A stretch of DNA of 64,000 nt, taken from positions 11,083 to 75,082 of the forward strand of contig DATGJP010000027.1 of assembly GCA_035295125.1 (NCBI GenBank). The letters run 5' to 3'. Every line of letters begins with the position of its first letter. Within the stretch, counting starts at the first letter, position 1. This document shows positions 8,182-17,281 of this stretch, in pieces. This DNA comes from JAICMB01 sp035295125. GTDB taxonomy: Bacteria > Acidobacteriota > Terriglobia > Bryobacterales > Bryobacteraceae. Position numbers and translations under genes: made by a program. Below the pieces are notes generated by a model that was not told where the DNA came from, made no database searches, and saw only the letters and a list, made by a program, of their open reading frames with translations.

Positions 8182-10035
8182 TCAAGGGCGGGCCCACTTT
8201 GCGGCTTCGCGGAAGAACTCCTGTAACGACAGCAGAGTGTTGGCTTGAAGATCCTTCACGGTGATCGATACCACCGGACGGCCGCGTTCCGCTAGCGCCA
8301 GCAAAGTCGCCTGGTATTGCGCGCGATGATAATCGGCCGAGTATGCGATCTCCGGAATACTCTCGGATGCTTCGCTAATGAGGATCGTCGAGAAGCAGCG
8401 CCCATGACCGATGATCATCTCATGGTAGGAATGATTCATTGCCGGCCCTTCATAGATGTCCACCGGCATCTTCAACCGCGAGCGAAACAGGGTCTCGCCT
8501 GCCTTGTTTAGCACGATTCGCATGGCGCGTCCGCGCGCTGAATAGCGAGTATCGCCGAAGAATGTAAGTTCTCCGTATTCGACCTTGCGCTCCGTGGCGA
8601 GTGCACCCACAAGCGATCCGTAAATTGCGGGCGCCGTCGCTTTGGGATTCGCGACATGCGCAGCCAAGTGACCGTAATCGAGAATAATGCCGCCACGCCA
8701 TTTCGCCGCATGCACCGCCGTCCGAGGTCCCGCGCTGTGCGGAGATTTGATAACGCGCGCCGCGACGGCCTTGTAAAGCTCAACGCCCGGTTGGGTCACG
8801 AAATTCATGTCGCGCAGCCATGCCAACCCGAACACGACGTAGTGAACAAATTGCATATACTCCGCCAGGGTTGTTCCGCGTTCGAATGAGAAGGTCGCAA
8901 CCGGATATCCCGCACGGCGCAGCAGCGCAACCTTGTCGGCATCCGGGCCCTCCAGGTCTTTAACCACCACGGCGACGAACACCCGGTCCTGTTGAGAATC
9001 TCGCGGCGGGCGGTAATTCGGCATCCGGATCTTCTCGCCGATTACGATCTTGATCCCGACCAGCTCGCTCTTACCAAGGCTTTCCTCAAAATCCTGCTTG
9101 GTCCAGACCCCCGCTTCCTCCCAAGGCTTCGGAAGCATCAGCGTGACCTTGTCGCGCCCGGCGAGTCCCTGTGCGTGCAGGAAAGCAGATAATTTCCAGG
9201 CGCTCAGGATGTCCTCCTCGCTCAGGCTGGCGGAGCTCATCCACCCTTCGAGATTGGCCCCGGAGAGTCCCAGCGGATACAGACTGCCCCGAGTCAGAGG
9301 CGAGCTGTGTCGGCCGGCTGTCGTGACGCGGCCGTCCATCTGCAACTCGACCTTCCGAAAACCTCGCGCCAAGGCAAACCGGTCGAGCAGGGAGCCCGGC
9401 AACGTCATGTATAGAAAATTCGCCTGGGCGTCGACTTCGTGCTTCTCATACAGCGTCGCCAGCTTCTCGAGATTCAGGACCGGCTCGTAGGAAGTCATCC
9501 CCATCGCCATTCCCACCACCAGCGTCGACTGCAGAGTCACGGCCATGCTTTTTCTCGATCGCCGCAACATATCTTCGAGGATGTGCTTCAACTTGGCGGG
9601 GTCGGTGGAATCGAGTACATAGCAGCGGACACCCCGCTGCAACAAACCAGCGCCGATGTAGGCGTGCTTGTCTTCAGCGGATCCGCCCATGCCGGCCCAA
9701 ATGAGAAACCGCAGCGGCGACCCATGCGCGCGATAAATCGCACCGCGAATCTCCTCGAGTTCGCCGTCGATCCTGGTCGCCCACTCGGCAGTACGGCCGG
9801 CGTTCCAGCTCAGATCGAACAGCCCGTAGCCGTTCTTCACCACCCGATTCGAACCGTCGGTTTCCATCCCAATCCGGATGAGCCGATTCCGATCCGGGTC
9901 GAGCACCTCCAGCCCCTTCCGGTTCGCCTTCGAGACCAGCGCCTTCAGGCGCGGCAGCACCTTCTCCTTTTCGATCGATTCGAAGATAGAGTCCGCAGCG
10001 GACTTGTCGTTATAGAAATGGAGTTGCACGCTCAC
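8182..10035 (-). CDS. Phosphoglucose isomerase-like SIS protein (isomerase half of Tal-Pgi type)
   Basis: This 617-residue protein resembles the isomerase moiety of bifunctional transaldolase/glucose-6-phosphate isomerases, without the transaldolase. Visible marks are GMGGS (115-119), VLDSTDP (140-146), GRHSS (241-245, the position of the catalytic Arg motif GGRxS) and QPGVELYK (415-422), matching the PGI signature with its catalytic Lys. A C-terminal block of about 190 residues with HSYHEMIIGHG fits the tail of Tal-Pgi proteins. The phosphate-binding SKTFTT-like stretch is replaced (VTLQST near 167), so activity is uncertain. GTG 10035 overlaps the upstream TGA (GTGA), implying coupling. An in-frame extension upstream is the shadow of that gene. 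Confidence 0.75.
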   Translation of the reverse strand: MSVQLHFYNDKSAADSIFESIEKEKVLPRLKALVSKANRKGLEVLDPDRNRLIRIGMETDGSNRVVKNGYGLFDLSWNAGRTAEWATRIDGELEEIRGAIYRAHGSPLRFLIWAGMGGSAEDKHAYIGAGLLQRGVRCYVLDSTDPAKLKHILEDMLRRSRKSMAVTLQSTLVVGMAMGMTSYEPVLNLEKLATLYEKHEVDAQANFLYMTLPGSLLDRFALARGFRKVELQMDGRVTTAGRHSSPLTRGSLYPLGLSGANLEGWMSSASLSEEDILSAWKLSAFLHAQGLAGRDKVTLMLPKPWEEAGVWTKQDFEESLGKSELVGIKIVIGEKIRMPNYRPPRDSQQDRVFVAVVVKDLEGPDADKVALLRRAGYPVATFSFERGTTLAEYMQFVHYVVFGLAWLRDMNFVTQPGVELYKAVAARVIKSPHSAGPRTAVHAAKWRGGIILDYGHLAAHVANPKATAPAIYGSLVGALATERKVEYGELTFFGDTRYSARGRAMRIVLNKAGETLFRSRLKMPVDIYEGPAMNHSYHEMIIGHGRCFSTILISEASESIPEIAYSADYHRAQYQATLLALAERGRPVVSITVKDLQANTLLSLQEFFREAAKWARP

Positions 10036-10790
10036 TTGCACGCCGCCACATCGACGAGAAAGCCGGCGATCACATGCCAGCCGTTGGTGTCTCGCTTCTC
10101 GATGTTGTACGCGTGGTTTTTGCGGTCTGGCCGCAGACGCCAGGTTGTCTCGGCCTGCGTGGAGGCTCCAGGAATGTTGATTGCCTTTGCGCTGCTTTGG
10201 CGCAGCGCCCAGCTTTCGCCTCCGTCGGTTGTCCCGTATAACTCGTAACCACTGCCTTTCGATCCGATGACCAGAGCTCCTGTCTTCGCCGACTCGAACC
10301 GGAAGTGCTCGATCGAGCCGGAATGTCCGTCCTCCACAATAGGACGCTCCTTCCACGTCTTCCCCCCATCATTTGTAATGAGCAGAAAGGGATCGCGAGG
10401 CAGTGTTTGTACCACTTCCCCAGCAATCCAGCCATTAGCAAGATCGAAGAACTGAATCTGGTCGAGAGCGGAAAACCGAAGGCGGCGGTACGGCTCTGAC
10501 CATGTCTTGCCGTCGTCCGACGTTGCCAGCAGAATCGAGCTGAGCGTGGCGGTGGGTGTATGTATATTCCCTGTCACGAACAGGCGGGCGCCCGATTCGA
10601 TGGCGCTTAGTTCGAGATAGACGGGGCACGGTTCGTCTTCCGAGCAGTCCAGGCCGAGTGACTGCAACTCCTCCTGCACGCACTGAAAGGGGATATGAAT
10701 CGGTTTTCCCTCATTGACCATCTCGGCCGGTTGCGTATCGGCGTGGAGAAGCAACACGACGGAGAACAACAGGGGAGCAAATCGCAGCAC
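10032..10790 (-). CDS. Exported BNR/Asp-box repeat protein
   Basis: This 252-residue protein has a cleavable-looking signal peptide (MLRFAPLLFSVVLLLHADT). Three Asp-box motifs follow: SDDGKTW, TNDGGKTW and TTDGGESW. They mark blades of a sialidase/photosystem-stability-factor-like beta-propeller. The chain is short for a full six- or seven-bladed propeller. No sialidase catalytic residues can be assigned, so the role is probably binding or scaffolding. It overlaps the isomerase-like gene by 4 bases. This is odd because one product is exported and the other probably cytosolic. Confidence 0.78.
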   Translation of the reverse strand: MLRFAPLLFSVVLLLHADTQPAEMVNEGKPIHIPFQCVQEELQSLGLDCSEDEPCPVYLELSAIESGARLFVTGNIHTPTATLSSILLATSDDGKTWSEPYRRLRFSALDQIQFFDLANGWIAGEVVQTLPRDPFLLITNDGGKTWKERPIVEDGHSGSIEHFRFESAKTGALVIGSKGSGYELYGTTDGGESWALRQSSAKAINIPGASTQAETTWRLRPDRKNHAYNIEKRDTNGWHVIAGFLVDVAACK

Positions 10791-10840
10791 CGTAGAATAG
10801 GATACTTCGCTTGCAGGCGCCGCGTCGCCCTTACATACTC

Positions 10841-13336
10841 CTACGGCGTCGAGTTGGTCGAAACCTGCAGGCGCGATCCATCGGTGCGGATCGTAATCAG
10901 CCCCGCTCGATCGGTGCGCAGCGTCTCGATATGCCGGTCGGCGAGTCGGCGTAATACCTCAGCGTGCGGATGGTGGAACGAGTTCTCGAAACCCGCCGAT
11001 ATCACCGCAAACGCCGGACGCACGGCATCGAGAAACGGTTCGGTGCTCGACGTCTTGCTGCCGTGATGGCACACCTTGAGAACATCCGCCCCGATCGCGA
11101 GTTGATCTGCCAGCACCCGGCCCTCCATGGGCGATTCCATGTCACCAGTCAGCAGGAAGGCATGTTCGCCGTAAAGAATACGGAGTCCCAGCGAATCGTT
11201 GTTCCTGGGTTTGGCATCCGGTATGTAATCGGGCGGTGGCGAGATCACCTCGATCGTCGCTCCGCCGAATTCCCGCCGTTCCCCGGAATGCATCGCCAGG
11301 ATTCTCACGTGTTTCTTCCGTGCATGTTCGAGCACCTCGTTCCACACCGGGTCTTGCGGCGTGGCGCCAGTCCATAGCTCGGCCGGATGGAAATTGTCGA
11401 TGATCGCACCGAGGCCGCCGATATGGTCCGCGTGGCCATGCGTCGCCACCACGACTTCCAGCTTGCGGATGGAGCGGCTCCAAAGATACGGCGACACAAC
11501 ATCCTCACCGATATCGAGCTTTGGCTTCCGGACCGAACCGAACGAGGGAACTCCCCCGGCGTCGACTAACATCAGCTTGCCCTGAGGAAACGCGAGCAGC
11601 AGGCTGTCGCCCTGTCCCACGTCGATGGCCGCCAGCTCCAGCGCTCCGTGAGTAACGGCGGGCGCGAAGGGGTAGACGACGATGAGCGCGAATAGCCCCA
11701 GCACGATGCTGAAAACTATCAATCCCCATGCACGTCTTGCGCGCATGGCGAATGCGAGAACAATGATAGCGGCGGCGAACGCGAGACACAACCACACCGG
11801 TGGATCGGGCGTACGCCAATCGGGCTCCCACCTCGCGTGCCACGTTGCGACCCTTTCGGATGTAACCAGCAACCATCCGGCGACCTGGGCGGGCAGCGCC
11901 AGGCCGGTGAAGACGGCGACAAATCCCACCGGCACCGCCAGGGTCAGCAGAGGCACGATGAACAGGTTCGCGGAGAAGCCCGAGAACGAAATGCGGTGGA
12001 AGTAGATGGCCATTGGAAGCGCCACCCCGATCTGGATCACGGTGGATATAATCGCCATTTCCCACGCGTAGAACACCAGTCGCAGACACCACGCCAGGCA
12101 TCCGAGCATCCAGCGCGCCGGCAATCGAATGAAATACGAAACCGTCTCGACCAGCAGCCGCAACTCGACCCGGAACTGGGCGGTTGCCGGAGGGAGCCGC
12201 AGGTCGCGCTGCGCATCATCAAGATCGCGTAAGCCGCGCCGGTACGGCTCGCAGGTTCTTGCCATGAACGGAATCGCAAACGCAGCCAGGACGGCGACAG
12301 AGAGGAAGGAAAGCTGGAAACTGGCTTCGAAGAGTTGGCCGGGGTCATAGGCCAGGTACAGAATCGCAATGGCCGCAAGCAGGTTCATCACGCGCCGCTC
12401 GCGGTAGAAGTATCTCCCGATAAAAAAGAGAGTCAGGCCGCCGGCAGCCCGCACCGCCGGAGCGTTGAATCCCGTAACGAGCGCATAGGTCCACGTTGCC
12501 AGGGCCGTGATAATCAGCGCGGGCAGTTCGCCGACGAAACACAACCGGATGAGAAAGAGAAAGGTCGCCGCCAGAACCGTGACGTGCAGGCCTGAAATGA
12601 CGATCGCATGGAAGGTTCCGGTGCGGCGAAAATGATCGGTCCAGACCTTCTCCAGCTTGCCGGATTCACCGAGGAGGATCGCCTCCAACATTCCCGTCGC
12701 GTAGGCGTCGTTCCGGTACAGCGAATCCAGCCGGGCGATAGCCGCTGTGCGAAGGGCGAAAATCGCGCGAAAGAGTGGCGTCCCACAGCTTCCGCCAGGC
12801 GCGCGGATTGCATCCGTGCCGCGCGTCGCGACCGTCCAATATACGTGGCGCCGAGCCGAGTAGGTGACGAAATCGAAGGATCCCGGGTTGTGGAAGTTCC
12901 GAATCGGGCGTACCTTGCCCTCCAACTCGATGCGTTGGCCGTAGTGGAACTCCGGCGGCGTTTCTCCGTCGCGAACCGTCAGGCTGACCCGAGCTCGGGC
13001 GCCAGGAGCGAGTTCCACCGTGAACTGGTCCCGGCCCTCGAAAAGGATGGACGGCTCGACAACGCACCCAGCAAGGATCACGGTTTCGCGTGAGCTGGCC
13101 TCAATCACCGGAGCCGGTGTCGGGCGATGCAGAACGTCGATGTATGCGCCGCCGAGAAGGACCGCCAGGAGCGCTGAAGCATAGGTTAAAATCCGCGAAC
13201 GGCGATGGGCGGCCAGCGCCAGAATTACGAACAGACCCATTTCGAGCGGCAGTTCGCAGCGATCGAAATGGGTAATGCGCGATACGAGGATTCCCGTGAT
13301 AAAAGCCACCGCCGGCAGTAAAAGGGGATCCCTCAC
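10841..13336 (-). CDS. comEC: ComEC/Rec2-family DNA uptake channel
   Basis: This 831-residue inner-membrane protein has the full ComEC layout. Two N-terminal membrane segments lead to an OB-fold (DUF4131) domain at about 30-170. The multi-spanning Competence domain follows at about 220-520 (GTFHAIVISGLHVTVLA is the usual hallmark). A C-terminal metallo-beta-lactamase-like domain starts near IDVGQGDSLLL and carries THGHADHIGG, CHHGSKTS and a late HHPH. The protein translocates single-stranded DNA into the cytosol, and the nuclease-like domain may degrade the other strand. ATG 13336 is the start. No other competence genes are adjacent. Confidence 0.93.
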   Translation of the reverse strand: MRDPLLLPAVAFITGILVSRITHFDRCELPLEMGLFVILALAAHRRSRILTYASALLAVLLGGAYIDVLHRPTPAPVIEASSRETVILAGCVVEPSILFEGRDQFTVELAPGARARVSLTVRDGETPPEFHYGQRIELEGKVRPIRNFHNPGSFDFVTYSARRHVYWTVATRGTDAIRAPGGSCGTPLFRAIFALRTAAIARLDSLYRNDAYATGMLEAILLGESGKLEKVWTDHFRRTGTFHAIVISGLHVTVLAATFLFLIRLCFVGELPALIITALATWTYALVTGFNAPAVRAAGGLTLFFIGRYFYRERRVMNLLAAIAILYLAYDPGQLFEASFQLSFLSVAVLAAFAIPFMARTCEPYRRGLRDLDDAQRDLRLPPATAQFRVELRLLVETVSYFIRLPARWMLGCLAWCLRLVFYAWEMAIISTVIQIGVALPMAIYFHRISFSGFSANLFIVPLLTLAVPVGFVAVFTGLALPAQVAGWLLVTSERVATWHARWEPDWRTPDPPVWLCLAFAAAIIVLAFAMRARRAWGLIVFSIVLGLFALIVVYPFAPAVTHGALELAAIDVGQGDSLLLAFPQGKLMLVDAGGVPSFGSVRKPKLDIGEDVVSPYLWSRSIRKLEVVVATHGHADHIGGLGAIIDNFHPAELWTGATPQDPVWNEVLEHARKKHVRILAMHSGERREFGGATIEVISPPPDYIPDAKPRNNDSLGLRILYGEHAFLLTGDMESPMEGRVLADQLAIGADVLKVCHHGSKTSSTEPFLDAVRPAFAVISAGFENSFHHPHAEVLRRLADRHIETLRTDRAGLITIRTDGSRLQVSTNSTP

Positions 13337-13430
13337 TTAGACTTAGTGGGATTCTGGGCCAGAAATCTCTCCGGCAATTTCCGCCTGAAAGGATGCGCTG
13401 GTTGACGGCATGTACGATTCGGAGACCGAA

Positions 13431-14825
13431 ATGAACCGCCATCCTTTCCTGACCCACACCTTCGCGATTACCGGAGCACTCACGATCTTCGCCGCCCTCG
13501 GTTGGGCGCAACGCTCACCAGACCTCAATCCTGTCCCCTTCCGGTCCGCCGATGGCAAGTTTACCGGCTGGAAGCTGACCATCCCCGGCAATCGGCCGCT
13601 CGCGACACCCGCCGTCGTCGATGGCAAGATCTATATCGGTGGTGGCTTTGGCAGCCACGAGTTCTATGCCTTCGACTCCGGCTCGGGCCAACACCTATGG
13701 ACCTATCACACGGCGGATGACGGCCCGACAGCCGCCGTTGTGGAAGGCCGCCGCATCATCTTCAACACCGAAAGCTGCGAGATCGAGACCCTGACGACCG
13801 ACGGGAAGCCGGTATGGAAGAAGTGGCTCGGAGACCCTTTGATGAGCATGCCCGCCGTCGCCGACGGGAAGGTCTACATGGCCTACCCGAACTCGCGTTC
13901 GGACCACCGCTATTACCTCGCAGCGTTCGACCTCGCGAGCGGGTCGGAGTTATGGCATAGTCCGATCGCAGGCGAGATCATTACGGCGCCTGTCGTTGAT
14001 GAGGAGAAGGTATACGTGTCGACGGTTGACGGTTCGCTCGTCTCCTTCGACCGCAAAGACGGCAAACAACTCTGGGAGGAAAGAAAGAATGCCACTTCGG
14101 CGCCCGCGGTGTGGAAAGGGCAAACGTTCTTCAGCCGCCGGGAACAGACGAACGTGACGGTGGGCGGCAGGGTAATGGCACAGCAGAATGAAGTCGTGGC
14201 GTCGAAAGCTACCACGACTGCTGCCGCCCCGGTCGTCGACGTGCGCGATACCATGCGCGCCGCCGATTACCTCGATTACAAAAAACGCGCCGCCTCACCA
14301 ACCGAAGCGAAAAGCCAGTCACTGGACGCATCGGTCGGCTTCGCCGGGGCGTCGAAAGGCAGCGCGAATATGGCCGCTTCGATGGCCAACCTTGGACAAG
14401 CCAGCGTCCACGGAATCTGGGCATACCAGGGCTCGAAGCCCTTCGTCGACAATGGGCGCCTGTACAGTTCCATGGGAAATCGAGTCATGAGCGTCGACGC
14501 GAAAACCAGCAAAGTCCTCTGGACGCGCGACCTCGGACGCGACGGTGTGAATGCCTCGTTAACTCCTCCGGCAGTCGTTAACGGCAAGGTGTTCGTCGGA
14601 ACACGCACCGGTGAAGTGCGGGCGATGTCCGAAGCCACTGGTGAGGTCCTTTGGACTGTTAACGTGGGCGAGCCGGTGGTTTTCCAGCCCGCCGTCATGA
14701 ATGGCAGGGTTTATGTCCCGACCGAATCCGGCAGTATCATTTGCTTCGAGACTGGCGATCCGCACGATGACGGCTGGCAGATGTGGGGCGGAAACGGAGC
14801 GCACAACGGTTTGAAGAAACGCTAG
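13431..14825 (+). CDS. Exported PQQ-type beta-propeller protein
   Basis: This 464-residue protein starts with a signal peptide (MNRHPFLTHTFAITGALTIF...LGWAQ). ATG 13431 is chosen over ATG 13410 because a GGAG lies six bases upstream. Repeated YAFDSGSGQHLWTY, AAFDLASGSELWH, VSFDRKDGKQLWE, MSVDAKTSKVLWTR and AMSEATGEVLWTV units are blades of a quinoprotein-like propeller (BamB/PQQ family). There is no dehydrogenase-type PQQ-binding Cys-Cys pair. A low-complexity Ala/Ser/Met insert at about 255-335 interrupts the blades. It may be a periplasmic scaffold or binding protein; function unknown. Confidence 0.85.
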   Translation: MNRHPFLTHTFAITGALTIFAALGWAQRSPDLNPVPFRSADGKFTGWKLTIPGNRPLATPAVVDGKIYIGGGFGSHEFYAFDSGSGQHLWTYHTADDGPTAAVVEGRRIIFNTESCEIETLTTDGKPVWKKWLGDPLMSMPAVADGKVYMAYPNSRSDHRYYLAAFDLASGSELWHSPIAGEIITAPVVDEEKVYVSTVDGSLVSFDRKDGKQLWEERKNATSAPAVWKGQTFFSRREQTNVTVGGRVMAQQNEVVASKATTTAAAPVVDVRDTMRAADYLDYKKRAASPTEAKSQSLDASVGFAGASKGSANMAASMANLGQASVHGIWAYQGSKPFVDNGRLYSSMGNRVMSVDAKTSKVLWTRDLGRDGVNASLTPPAVVNGKVFVGTRTGEVRAMSEATGEVLWTVNVGEPVVFQPAVMNGRVYVPTESGSIICFETGDPHDDGWQMWGGNGAHNGLKKR

Positions 14826-14868
14826 CTTCAGAAGCGGTCAGCGCTCAGATAAACCGCGCGGGCTTGTA

Positions 14869-16818
14869 CTAAGGTTGAAGGCCGATGAAGCTTAGCAAGC
14901 CCGACCGCACAATATGGTTCACCGCAAACCCGCCCGCATAAGCCAGGAAGGTCATGTAGGCGAACTGTATGGCCGGCCATCGCCACCCTCCTGTTTCGCG
15001 GCGGACAACGGCGATGGTCGACATGCATTGCATAGCGAAGGCGAAGAAGATGAGCAAGGCAAACGCACCGCCCAGGGAAAGCTCGTTCTGCAGGGCATGG
15101 CGCAGCCCCTCGGAATGTTCCAGTTCCTCGCCTTCGACTCCGTAGATGGTTCCCAGAGTTCCCACAATCACCTCGCGGGCGGCGATGGAGGAGATCAGTC
15201 CAATACCAATCTTCCAGTTGAAGCCCAGCGGTTTGATCAGGGGCTCGATGGAGTGGCCCAGCATGCCTGCGTAGCTGTCGGCGATCTCCGGTGCTTTACC
15301 GTTCTGCAAGGGCAGGTGCAACAGCACCCACAGAACGATGGCGACCAACAGAATCACGGTGCCGGCGCGATGCAGGAAAACCTTCGACCGGTCATACAGG
15401 CGAATGCCCAACGACTGGAGAGTGGGCCAGCGATACGGAGGCATCTCGAGCACAAACGGCGTGCGCTCGCTCTTCAGTACCGACGATTTGAGCACCTTCG
15501 CCGTGAATACAGCCGCCAGGAACCCGAGCACGTACAGGCTCAGCATCGCGGCGGTCTGCGTACTGAGAAATGGACCGAGGAGGTGTTGCTCCTTGACGAA
15601 GGCCGCTATGACCAGGATGTAGATCGGCATGCGCGCGGAGCATGTCATGAACGGCGCAATCATGATGGTTGCGAGCCGGTCGCGCTTATTCTCGATCGTG
15701 CGCGTCGACATAATCGCAGGCACCGCGCAGGCATAGGCCGAAAGCAGCGGGATAAACGACTTGCCCTGCAAACCCATCTTGGCCATGGTCCGGTCGGCAA
15801 TCAGGGCGGCACGCGCCAGGTAGCCGGAGTCTTCGAGGATACCGATGAACAGAAACAACAGCAGAATCTGAGGCAGAAAAACGAGAACCGAGCCGACCCC
15901 GGTCCATACACCATCCACCAGCAGCGATGTCAGAACCGAATGGGGCAAGACGTGGTTGAACCAGACGCCCGAGGATTGTATGAGCCCTTGCAGGCCGTCC
16001 ATTAAGGGGCGGGCCCCCACGAAGATGGTCTGGAAAACAGCCACTACCACCACCGCGAAGATTGCCGGACCCGCAATGGGATGAAGAAAGAGTTGATCTA
16101 GGCGGCGCGTCCACAACGGCGGTTCGGGAGCCTTGTAAGCGGCGCCGGCGCCTACCTGACCCGCCCATTGGCGGCATTTCGGGACATCCTGCAAAACCGG
16201 CAGTTCCACTTTGGGAGCTTGCAGGGGGCTGCGTCCGGCCGCGGTGCCCTCGATGAACTGGAAGACCTTCTCGACGCCTTCGCCCTTCGCGGCACTGATC
16301 AGCGCGACAGGAGCGCCTAACTCGGTGGCCAGGGCGCCAGTGTTGACCTCGCCTCCCCGGCTGCGCAGATCGTCCGCCATGTTCAAAACGATCAGCGTTG
16401 GAAGCTTCAGAGCCAGGATGGGAGCCGCCAAAACCAGGTGTCGCGCGAGGTTGGTGCAATCGAGTATCAATAAGATCGCATCCGGCTTTGGCGAATTCGC
16501 CATCTCGCCGAACAGCACGTCGCGCGTCACGCGCTCGTCCTCGGAGCGGGGGGTGAGGCTGTAGACACCTGGCAAATCGACGAGCACGACTTCACGGGGA
16601 CCACGAGTTTTCGCCCTTCCGACACGCTGCTCTACCGTTACCCCGGGGAAGTTCGCTACCTTCTGGCGCATACCGGTTAAGCGGTTGAATAGCGTGGATT
16701 TCCCCGAATTGGGTGGGCCAACTACCGCCACCACGTGAGGCGTTGTGGATTGCGATTTAAAGGGCGGTGGAAGTTCTTTCGGGCAACTTCCGAAACTGCA
16801 CTCGTGGCAGGCGCTCAT
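14869..16818 (-). CDS. feoB: Ferrous iron transporter FeoB
   Basis: FeoB imports Fe2+ across the inner membrane. The 649-residue protein has an N-terminal G domain with G1 GPPNSGKST, G3 DLPGVYSL and a G4 NMADD-like element. Two Gate domains follow, with CAVPAIMSTRTIENKRDR and CSARMPIY motifs, plus FeoB_C helices. It is somewhat shorter than the E. coli protein (about 770). The extreme N-terminus carries CHECSFGSC, four cysteines within nine residues ahead of the G domain, which is unusual and might bind iron. ATG 16818 overlaps the feoA stop (ATGA). Confidence 0.95.
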   Translation of the reverse strand: MSACHECSFGSCPKELPPPFKSQSTTPHVVAVVGPPNSGKSTLFNRLTGMRQKVANFPGVTVEQRVGRAKTRGPREVVLVDLPGVYSLTPRSEDERVTRDVLFGEMANSPKPDAILLILDCTNLARHLVLAAPILALKLPTLIVLNMADDLRSRGGEVNTGALATELGAPVALISAAKGEGVEKVFQFIEGTAAGRSPLQAPKVELPVLQDVPKCRQWAGQVGAGAAYKAPEPPLWTRRLDQLFLHPIAGPAIFAVVVVAVFQTIFVGARPLMDGLQGLIQSSGVWFNHVLPHSVLTSLLVDGVWTGVGSVLVFLPQILLLFLFIGILEDSGYLARAALIADRTMAKMGLQGKSFIPLLSAYACAVPAIMSTRTIENKRDRLATIMIAPFMTCSARMPIYILVIAAFVKEQHLLGPFLSTQTAAMLSLYVLGFLAAVFTAKVLKSSVLKSERTPFVLEMPPYRWPTLQSLGIRLYDRSKVFLHRAGTVILLVAIVLWVLLHLPLQNGKAPEIADSYAGMLGHSIEPLIKPLGFNWKIGIGLISSIAAREVIVGTLGTIYGVEGEELEHSEGLRHALQNELSLGGAFALLIFFAFAMQCMSTIAVVRRETGGWRWPAIQFAYMTFLAYAGGFAVNHIVRSGLLSFIGLQP

Positions 16819-17096
16819 GTCGTCTTCTTCTGGACCCTTAGTATGAGATGCTTTGCGGTTTCCCTTCGAAGTGCAACTTCTGATCCATCAATACGATAGA
16901 TGCGCGGGTCACCGCCTGGGGCGCTAAGCGCGCGCGTCACGGGAGCGCCCGGCAGAAACCCGAGCTCCATGAGCCGCTGGGCGGTATCCTCTGGTAAATC
17001 AATGCTTTCGAGGACGCCCTGTTCGCCTTGTTTGAGTTCAGCGAGAGTAGCCGCGGCTTTGGAGGTACGGCGCCTCTTATTGAAACTCAGTTGCAT
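16815..17096 (-). CDS. feoA: Ferrous iron transport accessory protein FeoA
   Basis: This 93-residue cytosolic protein has the SH3-like FeoA fold: TLAELKQGEQGVLESID, then AQRLMELGFLPGAPVTRAL, then GGDPRIYRIDGSEVALRRETAKHI-like strands. It supports FeoB. ATG 17096 is chosen because an in-frame extension upstream has no FeoA homology and runs through the operator region. It overlaps feoB by 4 bases, so the two are cotranscribed. A 17-base imperfect palindrome lies about 65 bases upstream. Confidence 0.92.
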   Translation of the reverse strand: MQLSFNKRRRTSKAAATLAELKQGEQGVLESIDLPEDTAQRLMELGFLPGAPVTRALSAPGGDPRIYRIDGSEVALRRETAKHLILRVQKKTT

Positions 17097-17158
17097 GTTG
17101 CTGGTGACTCCAGTATGGGATCGGCGAAAACCAAAGTCAATACCCTCACCTATAATAC

Positions 17159-17175
17159 AAGACCAGTTTGGTCCT
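17159..17175. promoter_or_regulatory. Candidate operator for feoAB
   Basis: Perfect arms GACCA (17161-17165) and TGGTC (17169-17173) are separated by GTT. The inverted repeat extends to 7-base arms with one mismatch. On the minus strand a TATTAT -10-like hexamer (17157-17152) lies just downstream, so the palindrome sits in the spacer of a possible feoA promoter whose -35 is weak. A metal-responsive repressor is plausible by context, but the motif does not identify one. Confidence 0.45.
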
Positions 17176-17215
17176 AGATTCATTATTTGACGCGAAAATT
17201 TCTCTAGCAGACTAC

Positions 17216-17244
17216 TTGACATGATAGCACTCATATTTTATATT
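17216..17244 (+). promoter_or_regulatory. Sigma-70-type promoter of hsp20
   Basis: TTGACA (17216-17221), a 17-base spacer and TATATT (17239-17244) make an almost perfect housekeeping promoter. The predicted transcription start, about 17251, gives a 5' leader of roughly 30 bases containing AAGGAGG (17264-17270) ahead of ATG 17282. The region is unusually AT-rich for this chromosome. Confidence 0.75.
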
Positions 17245-17281
17245 GAATGTGTAAGTAGATTCTAAGGAGGACAAAGATTCA

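Noticed and set aside
10036..10356. N-terminal extension of the isomerase-like gene
   Set aside because: It lies wholly within the BNR gene in another frame and is arginine-rich shadow sequence; GTG 10035 with GTGA overlap is better.
17225..17232. TAGCACTC resembling half of a CIRCE element before hsp20
   Set aside because: The inverted partner GAGTGCTA is missing at the required spacing (the sequence there is ATTGAATGT), so HrcA control is not supported.
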